Assembly (NCBI GenBank): GCA_964504335.1
Contig: CAZDET010000067.1
Coordinates: 1-24,043 of the forward strand
Length of the DNA: 24,043 nucleotides
Source of the DNA: CAZDET01 sp964504335
GTDB taxonomy: Bacteria; Bacteroidota; Bacteroidia; Chitinophagales; Saprospiraceae
Reading direction: 5' to 3'
Made by a program: the position numbers and the translations under genes. Every line of letters starts with the position of its first letter. Position 1 is the stretch's first letter. A model generated the notes under the pieces. The model had not been told where the DNA came from. It made no database searches and worked only from the letters and a program-made list of their open reading frames with translations. Positions 1 through 7,250 of this stretch are shown piece after piece.

Positions 1-2
1 TC

Positions 3-1448
3 ATTGAAGGTGATTCGCCCTTCAACTACATCGGCGATGCCGACGATGTGGGTGCCGATTTCTGGGAGGCAACTGTCATTGGCAATGGAGACCGCATCGC
101 ACGATTTGATTTGATCGACCGCGCTGGGAACGTCCTCCAGGCCAATTTGACCGATGACGTGATTATTAATCTTGGAAGTTTCGATGTCGATGAATTCAAT
201 ATTCGTGCAGTTACTGATCCCTCTGAAGTGGGTAGTGTACAGTTTGAGTTGCGTGGACCGATCAACGTCAATCGGACCGAGAACGTGGTAACCTACGACC
301 TGTTTGGTACCGGAAGCGCCCGGAGATTATTTCCGGGAAGGTATTCGCTTACTGCGACACCGTTCTCCGATGCCAATGCCCGGGGAGTAGCAGGAACCGA
401 GCTATCGATCATTTTCGAGGTAGTAGAAGAAGAGGCACCGCAGTCGGTTGTCCAGTTCGATTTGGTCGATCAGAATGGTAATACGCTACTTGCCGACCTG
501 TTCGAAGGGGAGGTGATCAACCTCAGCGATTTCGGTAATTCCTTGTTTGATCTGCGGGCAATCACCGATCCAAGCGTGGTAGGTAGCGTATCCTTCGAAT
601 TGGAAGGACCGTTGCACTATTCCAGAACGGAGAATGTACCCCCTTACCGTTTATTCGGTTCGGGCGATGAGCGCGTCTTACCGGTGGGTACCTACCAGAT
701 TACCGCTACACCGTTCAGCGAGCCTCAGGGCCAGGGTATTGCCGGTACTCCATTGTCAATCAGCTTCCAGGTAGTAATCGACGATCTGGAGCAGGAGGCT
801 GTCATTCGCTTCGATCTAACGGATCGGGCAGGAAATGTACTGCAAGCCAATCTCACGGAAGGAGCCGTCATCGACCTGGCCTCATTTGACGTCGATGAAT
901 TCAATATTCGAGCAACTACCGACCCCTCTGAAGTAGGAAGTGTAGGCTTCAATTTGAGTGGCCGCCTGAACGTCAACCGGACCGAAAATCTCGTACCCTA
1001 CGACCTGTTTGGTACCGGAAGTAATCGCCTGCTGCGGACAGGCGCTTATCAGCTCACCGCCACCCCATTCACTAGAAGTGATCGACAGGGAGAAGCAGGA
1101 GCAGCGCTGACGATTAATTTCACAGTGATCGACGGTGCTTCAATTGTCGTTTCAAATCAGGAAACGGTCGGGGTAGCATCACTGCCCAAAATCGGAGTAA
1201 CGGGCCGTATCTATCCCAACCCGGCCGTTGGAGAGACAACGCTCCTCCTGGAAGGGAGCGCTGTGGGGCGGGTTCGCATGCAGCTAATCAACCTGTCGGG
1301 AGCGGTGCTTCAGACGCTTGAATTAGATAAGCAGGCCAAGACCCTCGTCCGCACCCTCGATATGAGTGCCTTCCCTCCGGGAGCTTACCTGGTACGATTC
1401 ACCATGGGAGAGACGACTCAATCGCTGCGCCTGATCGTGCAAGAATAG
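3..1448 (+). CDS. Repeat-containing T9SS-secreted surface protein, C-terminal part (5' end outside window)
   Basis: The frame is open to the left edge, so this is the C-terminal part of a larger protein. The first internal start-like codon, a GTG at 48, is not a credible start. Three copies of a domain of about 117 residues follow one another, each with the landmarks 'FDLxDxxGN', 'TDPSxVGSV', 'RTEN', 'LFGxG' and 'TATPF'. Such beta-sandwich repeats are common in Saprospiria surface proteins that also carry malectin or kelch-type domains; this is recalled family knowledge. The last 80 or so residues ('RIYPNPAVGETTLLLEG' to 'GAYLVRF' and a basic end) are a type A T9SS sorting domain, so the protein should cross the outer membrane through the Por system and be anchored or released at the surface. 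The ligand is unknown. The N-terminal catalytic or binding module lies outside the window. A strong terminator follows. Confidence 0.85.
   Translation: MEGDSPFNYIGDADDVGADFWEATVIGNGDRIARFDLIDRAGNVLQANLTDDVIINLGSFDVDEFNIRAVTDPSEVGSVQFELRGPINVNRTENVVTYDLFGTGSARRLFPGRYSLTATPFSDANARGVAGTELSIIFEVVEEEAPQSVVQFDLVDQNGNTLLADLFEGEVINLSDFGNSLFDLRAITDPSVVGSVSFELEGPLHYSRTENVPPYRLFGSGDERVLPVGTYQITATPFSEPQGQGIAGTPLSISFQVVIDDLEQEAVIRFDLTDRAGNVLQANLTEGAVIDLASFDVDEFNIRATTDPSEVGSVGFNLSGRLNVNRTENLVPYDLFGTGSNRLLRTGAYQLTATPFTRSDRQGEAGAALTINFTVIDGASIVVSNQETVGVASLPKIGVTGRIYPNPAVGETTLLLEGSAVGRVRMQLINLSGAVLQTLELDKQAKTLVRTLDMSAFPPGAYLVRFTMGETTQSLRLIVQE
99..1133 (+). repeat. Three tandem copies of a ~117-aa (~352-bp) coding repeat
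   Basis: The copies lie at about 99-428, 447-779 and 798-1133. The outer two are much closer to each other than to the middle one. At the DNA level 186-205 equals 891-910, and a 25-base run starting at 292 recurs at 997, both with an offset of 705 bases. This gives an A-B-A pattern inside the surface protein gene. Confidence 0.85.
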
Positions 1449-1477
1449 GAATTAGTAATAGATAGGAAAGTTGAACC

Positions 1478-1526
1478 GGTGCGGGTTACGGATGGCACAT
1501 TTGCCATCTGTGACCCGCACCTTTTT
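1478..1526 (+). terminator. Strong rho-independent terminator of the T9SS cargo gene
   Basis: A near-perfect 20-bp stem (1478-1497 with 1502-1521) has a 4-base loop and is followed by TTTTT at 1522-1526. The inner part contains one G-T wobble at 1490/1509 and a terminal T-G at 1487/1512. It begins 30 bases after the stop codon. It sits between convergent genes but has a T-run only in the plus direction. Confidence 0.85.
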
Positions 1527-1540
1527 GGTACTCTGTTCCA

Positions 1541-3574
1541 TCAGGAGCGATACCTATTAAACCAGGCCACAATGTGATCAATTTTAGTAATCAACTGACT
1601 CGGGCGATTTGCAATGAAGTGATAGGCACCGGGGATTTCAACCATAAGCGTTTCCTGCTTGAGCATTTTCAGCGCGTGGTAGAGCTGCTTTGCCTCGGAG
1701 GTGGGCGTCCGCAGGTCTTCCATACCGACCATGACCAGTGTGGGCGTAGTGACATTTCCAACCAAAGAAATCGGCGAAAATTTTAAATATATCTCCGGAT
1801 TTTCCCAGGGATAGCCGGGGTAGCGGTAGTTGTAGTAGCCATTCCAGTTGTCGGCCACCAGCGTTTTGCTGTACCAGTTCATCACGGGCTTGATCACTGC
1901 CGCGGCGCGGAAGCGATCGGTTTTTCCAATGATCCAGGCGGTCATAATCCCGCCCGCGCTACCGCCCGTTACGAAGAGGCTGTCTTCGTGGACGTAGCCC
2001 TGATCCAGGACCGCATCTACCCCGGAAATAACATCATCGTAGTCCTGGCCCGGATAGTTGTGATAGAGCAAGTTGCCAAACTCTTCGCCGTAGCTGGTAC
2101 TACCCCGCGGATTGGGATAAAATACAACGTATCCGGCTGAGGCGTATAACTGCATTTCCGGCGAGAAGCGATCGCCGTAATTGGCGATGGGCCCGCCGTG
2201 GTTTTCTACGATGAGGGGGTATTTCCGATTCGGGTCAAAATTGGGCGGCCGTACGATCCAGCCCTGAATGCGGCGGTCGTCGTAGGAGGAATTATACCAG
2301 ATCTCTTCCACCTCACCCAATTGTCGGTAGGGTAGCAGGTCGCCGTTAAGATCGGAGAGCTTACGCAGGGATTCGCCTTTGCGCACTACCGCTACCTCGG
2401 CCGGATACTCGGGTGTGGTAGTGTTGGTAGCAATCACATCGCCATCGGAAACGCTGTAGGAACCGCCGCCGTAGGGCCGTGCAACGGATGTGCCGCCAAT
2501 ATCGTCGGCTACCTTAGTAAATTGACCCTCGAGCGTCAGGTGTCCGATTTTGGTGTTGCCCTCGGAATCGTAAAGAAAGTAGAGTCCACTACCCGATTGA
2601 TCCCACTGTAGAAAAGCAAGTTGGCGATCCAGATCGAGAGGCACGGTGCGCTTTCCACTGCCGTCTAGTTGCATCAAGGACAATTTGGGGAGCTGGTACG
2701 TCTGAATGCTATCGAAGTAGCCCAAATAGGCGATCGTATTCCCATCTGGTGAAATAACCGGGTTGTAATCTGGTCCAGGACGATCCGTTAACTGGGTGAT
2801 GGTCCCATCTTCGATCGAGACCCGATAAATGTCGGAGTTGCGCGAATCGTACTCGTAGTCTTCCTGACGATTGGCGGAAAAGATCAATGCCTTCCCGTCG
2901 GGGGTCCACTGGGGAGTACCGCGGTGCTGGAAATTGCCGCTGGTAATCTGTCGAGGACTGCCCCCTTCTGCAGGAATGACGAAATAGTGGGAAAAGCCCG
3001 GTTCGATATAGCCAGCTCCATCGGCCTCGTGCCGCATGCGATCCGTGATGCGGGGAGCCGGGGCCCACTTGGCTCCGCGAGGCTTTTTCGGTGCCCGCAC
3101 CAAGGAAGGCGGTGCCTGTGGCACCCGCATGGAAAAGGCGATCTGTGTGCCATCCGGCGACCAGGCCAGGCCACTTGGCGATCGTTCTAATTGCGAAATC
3201 CGCGCGTGCTGCCCGGTAGCCAGCCAGTAGACATACAATTCGGCCCCGTTCCCCTCGGCGGCGGTTGTGTAGGCAATCCGCGTTCCGTCGGGCGACCAGC
3301 GCGGAGCGCCTTCGTTTCCATCTTTCGATGTCAGTTTGCGGTGGTTCGCCCCATCCGCATCCATGATCCAGAGGCTGCGCACGCGGCGGTCGGTCATGAT
3401 GTCCATGCCGCTGCGCAGGTAGGCGATTTGGCGGCCGTCCGGAGAAATTTGGGGGTCGGTGGCCCATTCGAGCTCAAACACGTCGAGTTGGGTGAAGAGG
3501 GGCTTTTCGCTCTGGGCGAAGCCGATCGTCACTGTTAAAAGAGTAGCAATGACTGAGATGAAGTAGTTGTACAT
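1541..3574 (-). CDS. Secreted S9-family serine peptidase (TolB/WD40-like propeller plus prolyl-oligopeptidase-type catalytic domain)
   Basis: With the ATG at 3574 the protein has 677 residues and begins with a signal peptide (residues 1-20, ending GFA-Q). The open frame continues upstream to 3757, but that part runs through an 8-bp tandem array and insertion-sequence DNA, so the ATG before the signal peptide is chosen. Residues 40-350 contain repeated 'SPDG' propeller motifs typical of TolB/PD40 repeats. The C-terminal alpha/beta-hydrolase domain has the nucleophile elbow GGSAGG (Ser539), an aspartate in 'GMEDLRTP' (Asp620) and the histidine in 'GAYHF' (His652). The family cleaves short peptides, often after proline or as acylaminoacyl peptidases. 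The nucleophile motif lacks the usual Tyr (GGSYGG), and the Asp loop lacks the usual HG. It is probably periplasmic and works in peptide scavenging. It is transcribed toward the terminator region at 1478-1526. Confidence 0.88.
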   Translation of the reverse strand: MYNYFISVIATLLTVTIGFAQSEKPLFTQLDVFELEWATDPQISPDGRQIAYLRSGMDIMTDRRVRSLWIMDADGANHRKLTSKDGNEGAPRWSPDGTRIAYTTAAEGNGAELYVYWLATGQHARISQLERSPSGLAWSPDGTQIAFSMRVPQAPPSLVRAPKKPRGAKWAPAPRITDRMRHEADGAGYIEPGFSHYFVIPAEGGSPRQITSGNFQHRGTPQWTPDGKALIFSANRQEDYEYDSRNSDIYRVSIEDGTITQLTDRPGPDYNPVISPDGNTIAYLGYFDSIQTYQLPKLSLMQLDGSGKRTVPLDLDRQLAFLQWDQSGSGLYFLYDSEGNTKIGHLTLEGQFTKVADDIGGTSVARPYGGGSYSVSDGDVIATNTTTPEYPAEVAVVRKGESLRKLSDLNGDLLPYRQLGEVEEIWYNSSYDDRRIQGWIVRPPNFDPNRKYPLIVENHGGPIANYGDRFSPEMQLYASAGYVVFYPNPRGSTSYGEEFGNLLYHNYPGQDYDDVISGVDAVLDQGYVHEDSLFVTGGSAGGIMTAWIIGKTDRFRAAAVIKPVMNWYSKTLVADNWNGYYNYRYPGYPWENPEIYLKFSPISLVGNVTTPTLVMVGMEDLRTPTSEAKQLYHALKMLKQETLMVEIPGAYHFIANRPSQLITKIDHIVAWFNRYRS

Positions 3575-3580
3575 AGTAAT

Positions 3581-3612
3581 GCTGTAATGCTGTAATGCTG
3601 TAATGCTGTAAT
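3581..3612. repeat. Octanucleotide tandem array, GCTGTAAT x4
   Basis: Four exact head-to-tail copies (3581-3588, 3589-3596, 3597-3604, 3605-3612) are preceded by a partial TAAT at 3577-3580. The array ends 6 bases upstream of the ATG of the S9 peptidase, exactly where ribosome-binding or leader sequence would be. The unit length is not a multiple of three. Confidence 0.9.
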
Positions 3613-3662
3613 TTAGGATTTCCCATGGTTTTTCCCGGAGGATACAGTCAAGGCTTTCAAAT

Positions 3663-3680
3663 GGCTTTGTTGCATGAATC
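3663..3680 (+). repeat. Left terminal inverted repeat of the IS903-like element
   Basis: GGCTTTGTTGCATGAATC closely resembles the IS903/IS5-group terminal repeat (GGCTTTGTTGAATAAATC, from memory), with two differences. It fixes the left boundary of the element. Confidence 0.7.
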
Positions 3681-3711
3681 AGACCTAGAATAAAGAAGGG
3701 CTGGAGAGTTG

Positions 3712-3719
3712 TATCTTTG
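3712..3719 (+). promoter_or_regulatory. Bacteroidota -7 promoter box of the transposase remnant
   Basis: TATCTTTG matches the Bacteroidota -7 consensus TAnnTTTG. It lies 36 bases before the transposase ATG at 3756. No convincing -33 TTTG is seen about 20 bases upstream. Confidence 0.45.
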
Positions 3720-3755
3720 GTTTTACCACAAACTAAAAACGCAACCGACCAGCCC

Positions 3756-4233
3756 ATGTCAAAGATAACAAAGGATCAGGAGCCCCCTGGCGATCAGCCC
3801 AAAGAAAAGTATCGTGTCACAAACTGGGCGGTCTACAATCAGGCTTTGGTCAACCGCGGAAGCATTACGATTTACTTTTCGCAAGAGGCCATCGAAGGCT
3901 GGTCTGACGAGGGACCGGTACAACGAGGCGGACAATATGTACAGCGATCTTTGCATAGAGACCCTATTGATGCTAAAAGTAGTTTTCAAATTGGCGTATC
4001 GACAGACGCAAGGTTTTGCTCAGAGTTTATTGAAATCGATGGAACTAGATTTGGAGGTACCCTGCTACACTCAGATTCAGCGTCGTTCCAAGTCTTTGGA
4101 TATAGAGGCTTTCCACATCCCGGCCGGCGGTTCGATCAATATAGTCATCGACTCTACCGGCTTGAAAGTATACGGCGAAGGCGAGTGGAAAGTGAGAAAG
4201 CACGGCTATAGTAAGCGGCGGACCTGGAGAAAG
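3756..4233 (+). pseudogene. IS903-like transposase, frameshifted and C-terminally truncated
   Basis: The first frame gives 'YRVTNWAVYNQALVNRGSI' and continues to 'RGGQ', the typical N-terminus of IS903-group DDE transposases. At about 3935-3945 the reading shifts by +1 into the frame that gives 'YSDLCIETLLMLK', 'RQTQGF', 'VIDSTGLKVYGEGEWK' and 'KRRTWRK'. The change is explained by loss of two bases or gain of one near 'tatgtacagc'. The first catalytic Asp (VIDSTG) is present. The second Asp, the Glu and about 140 C-terminal residues are missing, compared with about 307 in IS903 from memory. IS903 uses a single frame, so the shift is decay and not programmed recoding. Confidence 0.85.
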
Positions 4234-4264
4234 GTCCCACCTTTGTTTTACCTTTTCTTGTTTT

Positions 4265-6337
4265 TTATTTTCGATTTGCTTGAAGAGTCAAAAACCGCGA
4301 CCCCTCCCCTACCCAACTAATGAGCAAATGATCGCGTGCGCGCGTACAGACGACATAGAGCAACTGCCGCTCGGTATTCAGTACTTCTTGCTCGTCAGAG
4401 GGCTCATGGACTTCGATTTCCAGCCGTTCGGGATCGGGGATGGCGGTGTCTTCGCAGGCCATGACGGCAACGGCCCGAAATTCCAGGCCCTTGATCATTG
4501 GCATGGTGCTAAGTATAATCCTTCCCGGTTGGATGATTTGGGATTTATCCAGTGATTCCACTTGTTGTTCGGCGGCCCGAATAGCGGCTTCGCCGCGGGG
4601 CAGTTCGCGGGAAGATCGTACAACGACGGCTATTTCGTGCGGGGCAATGCCTGCGGAAAGCCGCGTGCGCAGCCACTCGCTGACGACACCGATTTCGGCG
4701 GAGGCATCTAGCACGCCGCGCAGTTGAGGGGCCTCTCCATTAAAGGCTGATTGGATGTTACCGCGTGGTTCTACTTGTCCGTCGCCGTCGATGAGCTCTT
4801 TAGACAACAACCGCTCTGCCTGTTCGAGGATTTGGTGGCTCGTTCGATAACTGATGCGCAAGGTATGAGAGCGACCACGTATTCGAATGCCCAACTGTTC
4901 CCAGGAGAAGAGTCGTTGGCTGGTGCGCTGAGCCAGATCTCCCGTGAAAAAAAGGCCATTCTTCTTCTGTCCACCGTAGGCTGCCAGAAACCGTAGCTGC
5001 GGCATGCTGAGCTCCTGGGCTTCATCAATCACGACATAATCATAGGGCAAAGCGCGCTTACTCTTTCGAAAATGCCGCGCCAAAAAATGAAAGAGGCCGG
5101 GAGAGGTAATTTTCTGGTCTTCCTCGAGACGGGTACGCACTGATTCGAAAATGGTCCATAAGCGCTCACGCTCCGGCTCTCGCAGGGCACTACCCCGACC
5201 AACGCGCTTGAGATCTTTGTATGCCGACCAAGTCTTTATCTGCCCCGGATCAATGACTTCCCGCCATTCGCTCAGTAGGAAAAAGAGGGTAAATTCGTGA
5301 TCGAGCTGAAGGGATGCCTCGAAGATATATCGGCGTACCTCATCTTCCGAGGCGATCGTTTTCTGTCCGCCCCGGCTTTTGTAAAGCCGTTGGCCGATCC
5401 GATCGAGTGTCGCGACTTCAATCCGCTTGGCCAACCCGGGCTCCGCGGCAATGAGGATGTCGCGCTTGGCCCGTAGGCCATTAGCCAGCGCCTCAGAAAG
5501 AGTGATCAAGAGGACGCGCTTTTCAGGATAGCGTCGTGACAAGTGCACCGCCCGGTGTAGAGCGACGATCGATTTGCCCGTCCCTGCCGCACCAGTGACC
5601 CGAGCCGGGCCACTGTATTCTTTCTCGATCAGTTCTTGTTGTTTGGGGTGGAGAAAAATGGTCCACTGCTCCCACGGATAATCTAGGGCAGCCTGCAGCT
5701 CCGCCAGCGAATCGACCATGCGAAAACGCCGCCTTGCGTCGGGATGATCGAAAGGATCGGCCCCTTTATTGTGACTTGGGTCGGGGTCGGGTGTGTTGCC
5801 CAATGCCAGATCGACAACCGCTTCTCCGGCTTCACCGGGCAGGCGTTCGGCCAACCGAAAAACAGCATCCGGAGTCGGTGCAGCCCGAAGAAGCTCAATC
5901 CAGTCCGGCGGTACTCCGTATTTTAGTAGTTGTTCGGGTAAATACGCTTCGAGTGGCGGTACCACAGTTGGGGATGCTTCCGGCTCAGCACGCTCCAATT
6001 CACGAACGGTTTGGACCAGTTCTACGAGTTGTGCCGCACCGGTTGTGGGATGAATCTCCAACACCCGATCTGCTGCCCACTGATAAGCGCTATCGTGGTG
6101 ATCGACATAACATAGCAGTGCGCGCGCTCCGTCCCGGTGAACGATAATTCGCAAATCCTGACTTGCTCGAATTGACCAAAAGTGCTTATCCTTACTCCGT
6201 TTAATGCGGTGCGGTTGGAGCGCATTGCTCTCCGGATCGACCTGAAAGTCGAATACTGCCGTCTTTACGGCTTTCTGCTCCTGATTCGACAGTTTTGTCA
6301 GGGCAGCAGTGAACGTATCAGCAATTCGAAACTCCAT
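4265..6337 (-). CDS. RelE/ParE-fold domain fused to a UvrD-like superfamily 1 helicase
   Basis: The chosen start is the ATG at 6337 (690 residues), because the conserved N-terminus 'FRIADTF' follows directly; the GTG at 6376 would add 13 unconserved residues. Residues 1-93 resemble a RelE/ParE toxin fold ('HFWSIRASQDLRIIVHRDG', 'CYVDHHDSAYQWA'). A linker of about 130 residues leads to an SF1 helicase: Walker A GAAGTGKS (249-256), Walker B VIDEAQ (436-441), motif III 'FFTGDLAQRT', motif IV 'SYRT', motif V 'KGLEF' (616-620) and motif VI 'YVVCTRARD' (661-669). This full-length layout occurs in a widespread but poorly characterised bacterial helicase family, as I recall. It is expected to be a cytoplasmic DNA-dependent ATPase; whether the RelE-like part cuts RNA or only binds nucleic acid is not known. 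The stop codon is 32 bp from the broken end of the IS remnant. Confidence 0.88.
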   Translation of the reverse strand: MEFRIADTFTAALTKLSNQEQKAVKTAVFDFQVDPESNALQPHRIKRSKDKHFWSIRASQDLRIIVHRDGARALLCYVDHHDSAYQWAADRVLEIHPTTGAAQLVELVQTVRELERAEPEASPTVVPPLEAYLPEQLLKYGVPPDWIELLRAAPTPDAVFRLAERLPGEAGEAVVDLALGNTPDPDPSHNKGADPFDHPDARRRFRMVDSLAELQAALDYPWEQWTIFLHPKQQELIEKEYSGPARVTGAAGTGKSIVALHRAVHLSRRYPEKRVLLITLSEALANGLRAKRDILIAAEPGLAKRIEVATLDRIGQRLYKSRGGQKTIASEDEVRRYIFEASLQLDHEFTLFFLLSEWREVIDPGQIKTWSAYKDLKRVGRGSALREPERERLWTIFESVRTRLEEDQKITSPGLFHFLARHFRKSKRALPYDYVVIDEAQELSMPQLRFLAAYGGQKKNGLFFTGDLAQRTSQRLFSWEQLGIRIRGRSHTLRISYRTSHQILEQAERLLSKELIDGDGQVEPRGNIQSAFNGEAPQLRGVLDASAEIGVVSEWLRTRLSAGIAPHEIAVVVRSSRELPRGEAAIRAAEQQVESLDKSQIIQPGRIILSTMPMIKGLEFRAVAVMACEDTAIPDPERLEIEVHEPSDEQEVLNTERQLLYVVCTRARDHLLISWVGEGSRFLTLQANRK

Positions 6338-6394
6338 GGTCAGTTGGGTGATGGAAGCTTCTAATATAATGCGCACTTCTGGTATTTTGATCAG

Positions 6395-6417
6395 TTATGA
6401 GCTTAATAGACTCATAA
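6395..6417. repeat. 7-bp inverted repeat between the helicase and DUF2490 genes
   Basis: TTATGAG (6395-6401) and CTCATAA (6411-6417) form a perfect 7-bp stem with a 9-base loop in the 89-bp gap upstream of the helicase start. There is no T-run, so it is not a terminator. It could be an operator, or chance. Confidence 0.35.
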
Positions 6418-6426
6418 GCACATCAT

Positions 6427-7083
6427 TCAGAGATTCACCAACGCAATCACATTCACCTGATCGCGCCCGGAGCGCTCGAAAAACTGGTTCATGTAGCCCA
6501 GCTCGAAGCGAACCTTGTCATTGGCCTTATAGCCCAAGCCGCCGTAGAGGCGATTGCGATCGAAGATGGCCGACTCGCCGTTGAGGAAAATTTCGTTGTA
6601 GGCCGACAGGTAGAAGGTATCGTCAACGAGGTCGCGGTTGCTAATCGGTAGGTTCAGGGATAAAAAATAGCGGTAGCGCGTCCGAAAATCGGATCCAATC
6701 CAGCGCTGCTCGAAGCGGTAGCGGTGTTGGGCATACACGGGGCCAATGCGTTGTTTGGTGATGAACTGCTGGAAAATCCGGTGCTCGTTTACAGTTACTT
6801 TTATGTCTCCCCCCAACACGTAATTTTCGGACAGGATATAGCCGTAGCCAAGCAGCAAATTCCCATTTTCGCTCACGTTGTAACCAATGCCGGTGCGCAG
6901 CAGCAGTTGCTCCAGATCTCCAATGGCGTCATAGTTGCGGTATTGCACTTCGTTGTGCCAGTTCCAACGCTCGTTGAGCTGGACGTTGCCCAGATAGATG
7001 AGCCAGTTCCCGAGATTGCTTTCCTGCCCCCAGGTCCAAAACCCAAGTAGCATACAAGCGAGCAACGCGAGCGGGAATTTCAT
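6427..7083 (-). CDS. DUF2490-like outer-membrane beta-barrel protein
   Basis: The product has 218 residues with a signal peptide (about 1-19, cleaved before QES). The mature part opens with 'NWLIYLGNVQLNERWNWHNEVQYR' and contains alternating hydrophobic/polar strands with many Tyr, Arg and Asn, such as 'HRYRFEQRWI' and 'TRYRYFLSLNLPI'. It ends in a strand with a final hydrophobic/Leu residue ('VIALVNL'), as outer-membrane barrels do. This matches the DUF2490 family found across Bacteroidota, whose function is unknown. It lies 89 bp upstream of the helicase on the same strand, so read-through into the helicase is possible. No clear promoter box is visible upstream. Confidence 0.8.
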   Translation of the reverse strand: MKFPLALLACMLLGFWTWGQESNLGNWLIYLGNVQLNERWNWHNEVQYRNYDAIGDLEQLLLRTGIGYNVSENGNLLLGYGYILSENYVLGGDIKVTVNEHRIFQQFITKQRIGPVYAQHRYRFEQRWIGSDFRTRYRYFLSLNLPISNRDLVDDTFYLSAYNEIFLNGESAIFDRNRLYGGLGYKANDKVRFELGYMNQFFERSGRDQVNVIALVNL

Positions 7084-7250
7084 AGGTCCATTTTTATACA
7101 GCGATAAAGATTGGAATAATTTACTAGTATTTTAGTCTGATGCAAGGTTCGCCATCGATCATTTACTGTTTAGGTAGCAACATATCGCCAGGAACCTTCA
7201 TGGGCACATTCATCAGAGCATCATAGGATCGCAGTATCAGAACATCAAAA

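Larger units (their letters stand above)
3663..4233 (+). mobile_element. IS5-family (IS903-like) insertion sequence remnant, left end only
   Basis: The left end carries an IS903-type terminal inverted repeat (3663-3680), then a promoter, then the first half of a transposase. Similarity stops after 'RRTWRK' at about 4233, and no complementary right end is visible before the helicase stop codon at 4265. The element is therefore a truncated, non-autonomous fossil. Its left end lies about 90 bp upstream of the S9 peptidase start. No target duplication can be established because the right end is gone. Confidence 0.8.

Noticed and set aside
2709..3538. Long open frames on both strands inside the first S9 peptidase
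   Set aside because: They lie in other frames of a gene with clear propeller and catalytic motifs, have Arg/Pro-rich shadow composition and match no family.
3930..3950. Programmed frameshift in the transposase
   Set aside because: IS903-group elements use one frame, there is no slippery heptamer, and the element is truncated anyway.
4230..4244. AAAGGT-CCC-ACCTTT palindrome followed by T-rich DNA as a terminator
   Set aside because: The stem is only 6 bp and AU-rich with a 3-base loop; in the helicase direction there is no T-run after it.
7144..7198. AAGGTTC / GAACCTT arms upstream of the DUF2490 gene
   Set aside because: Short arms with a loop of over 40 bases; no T-run or start codon next to them.
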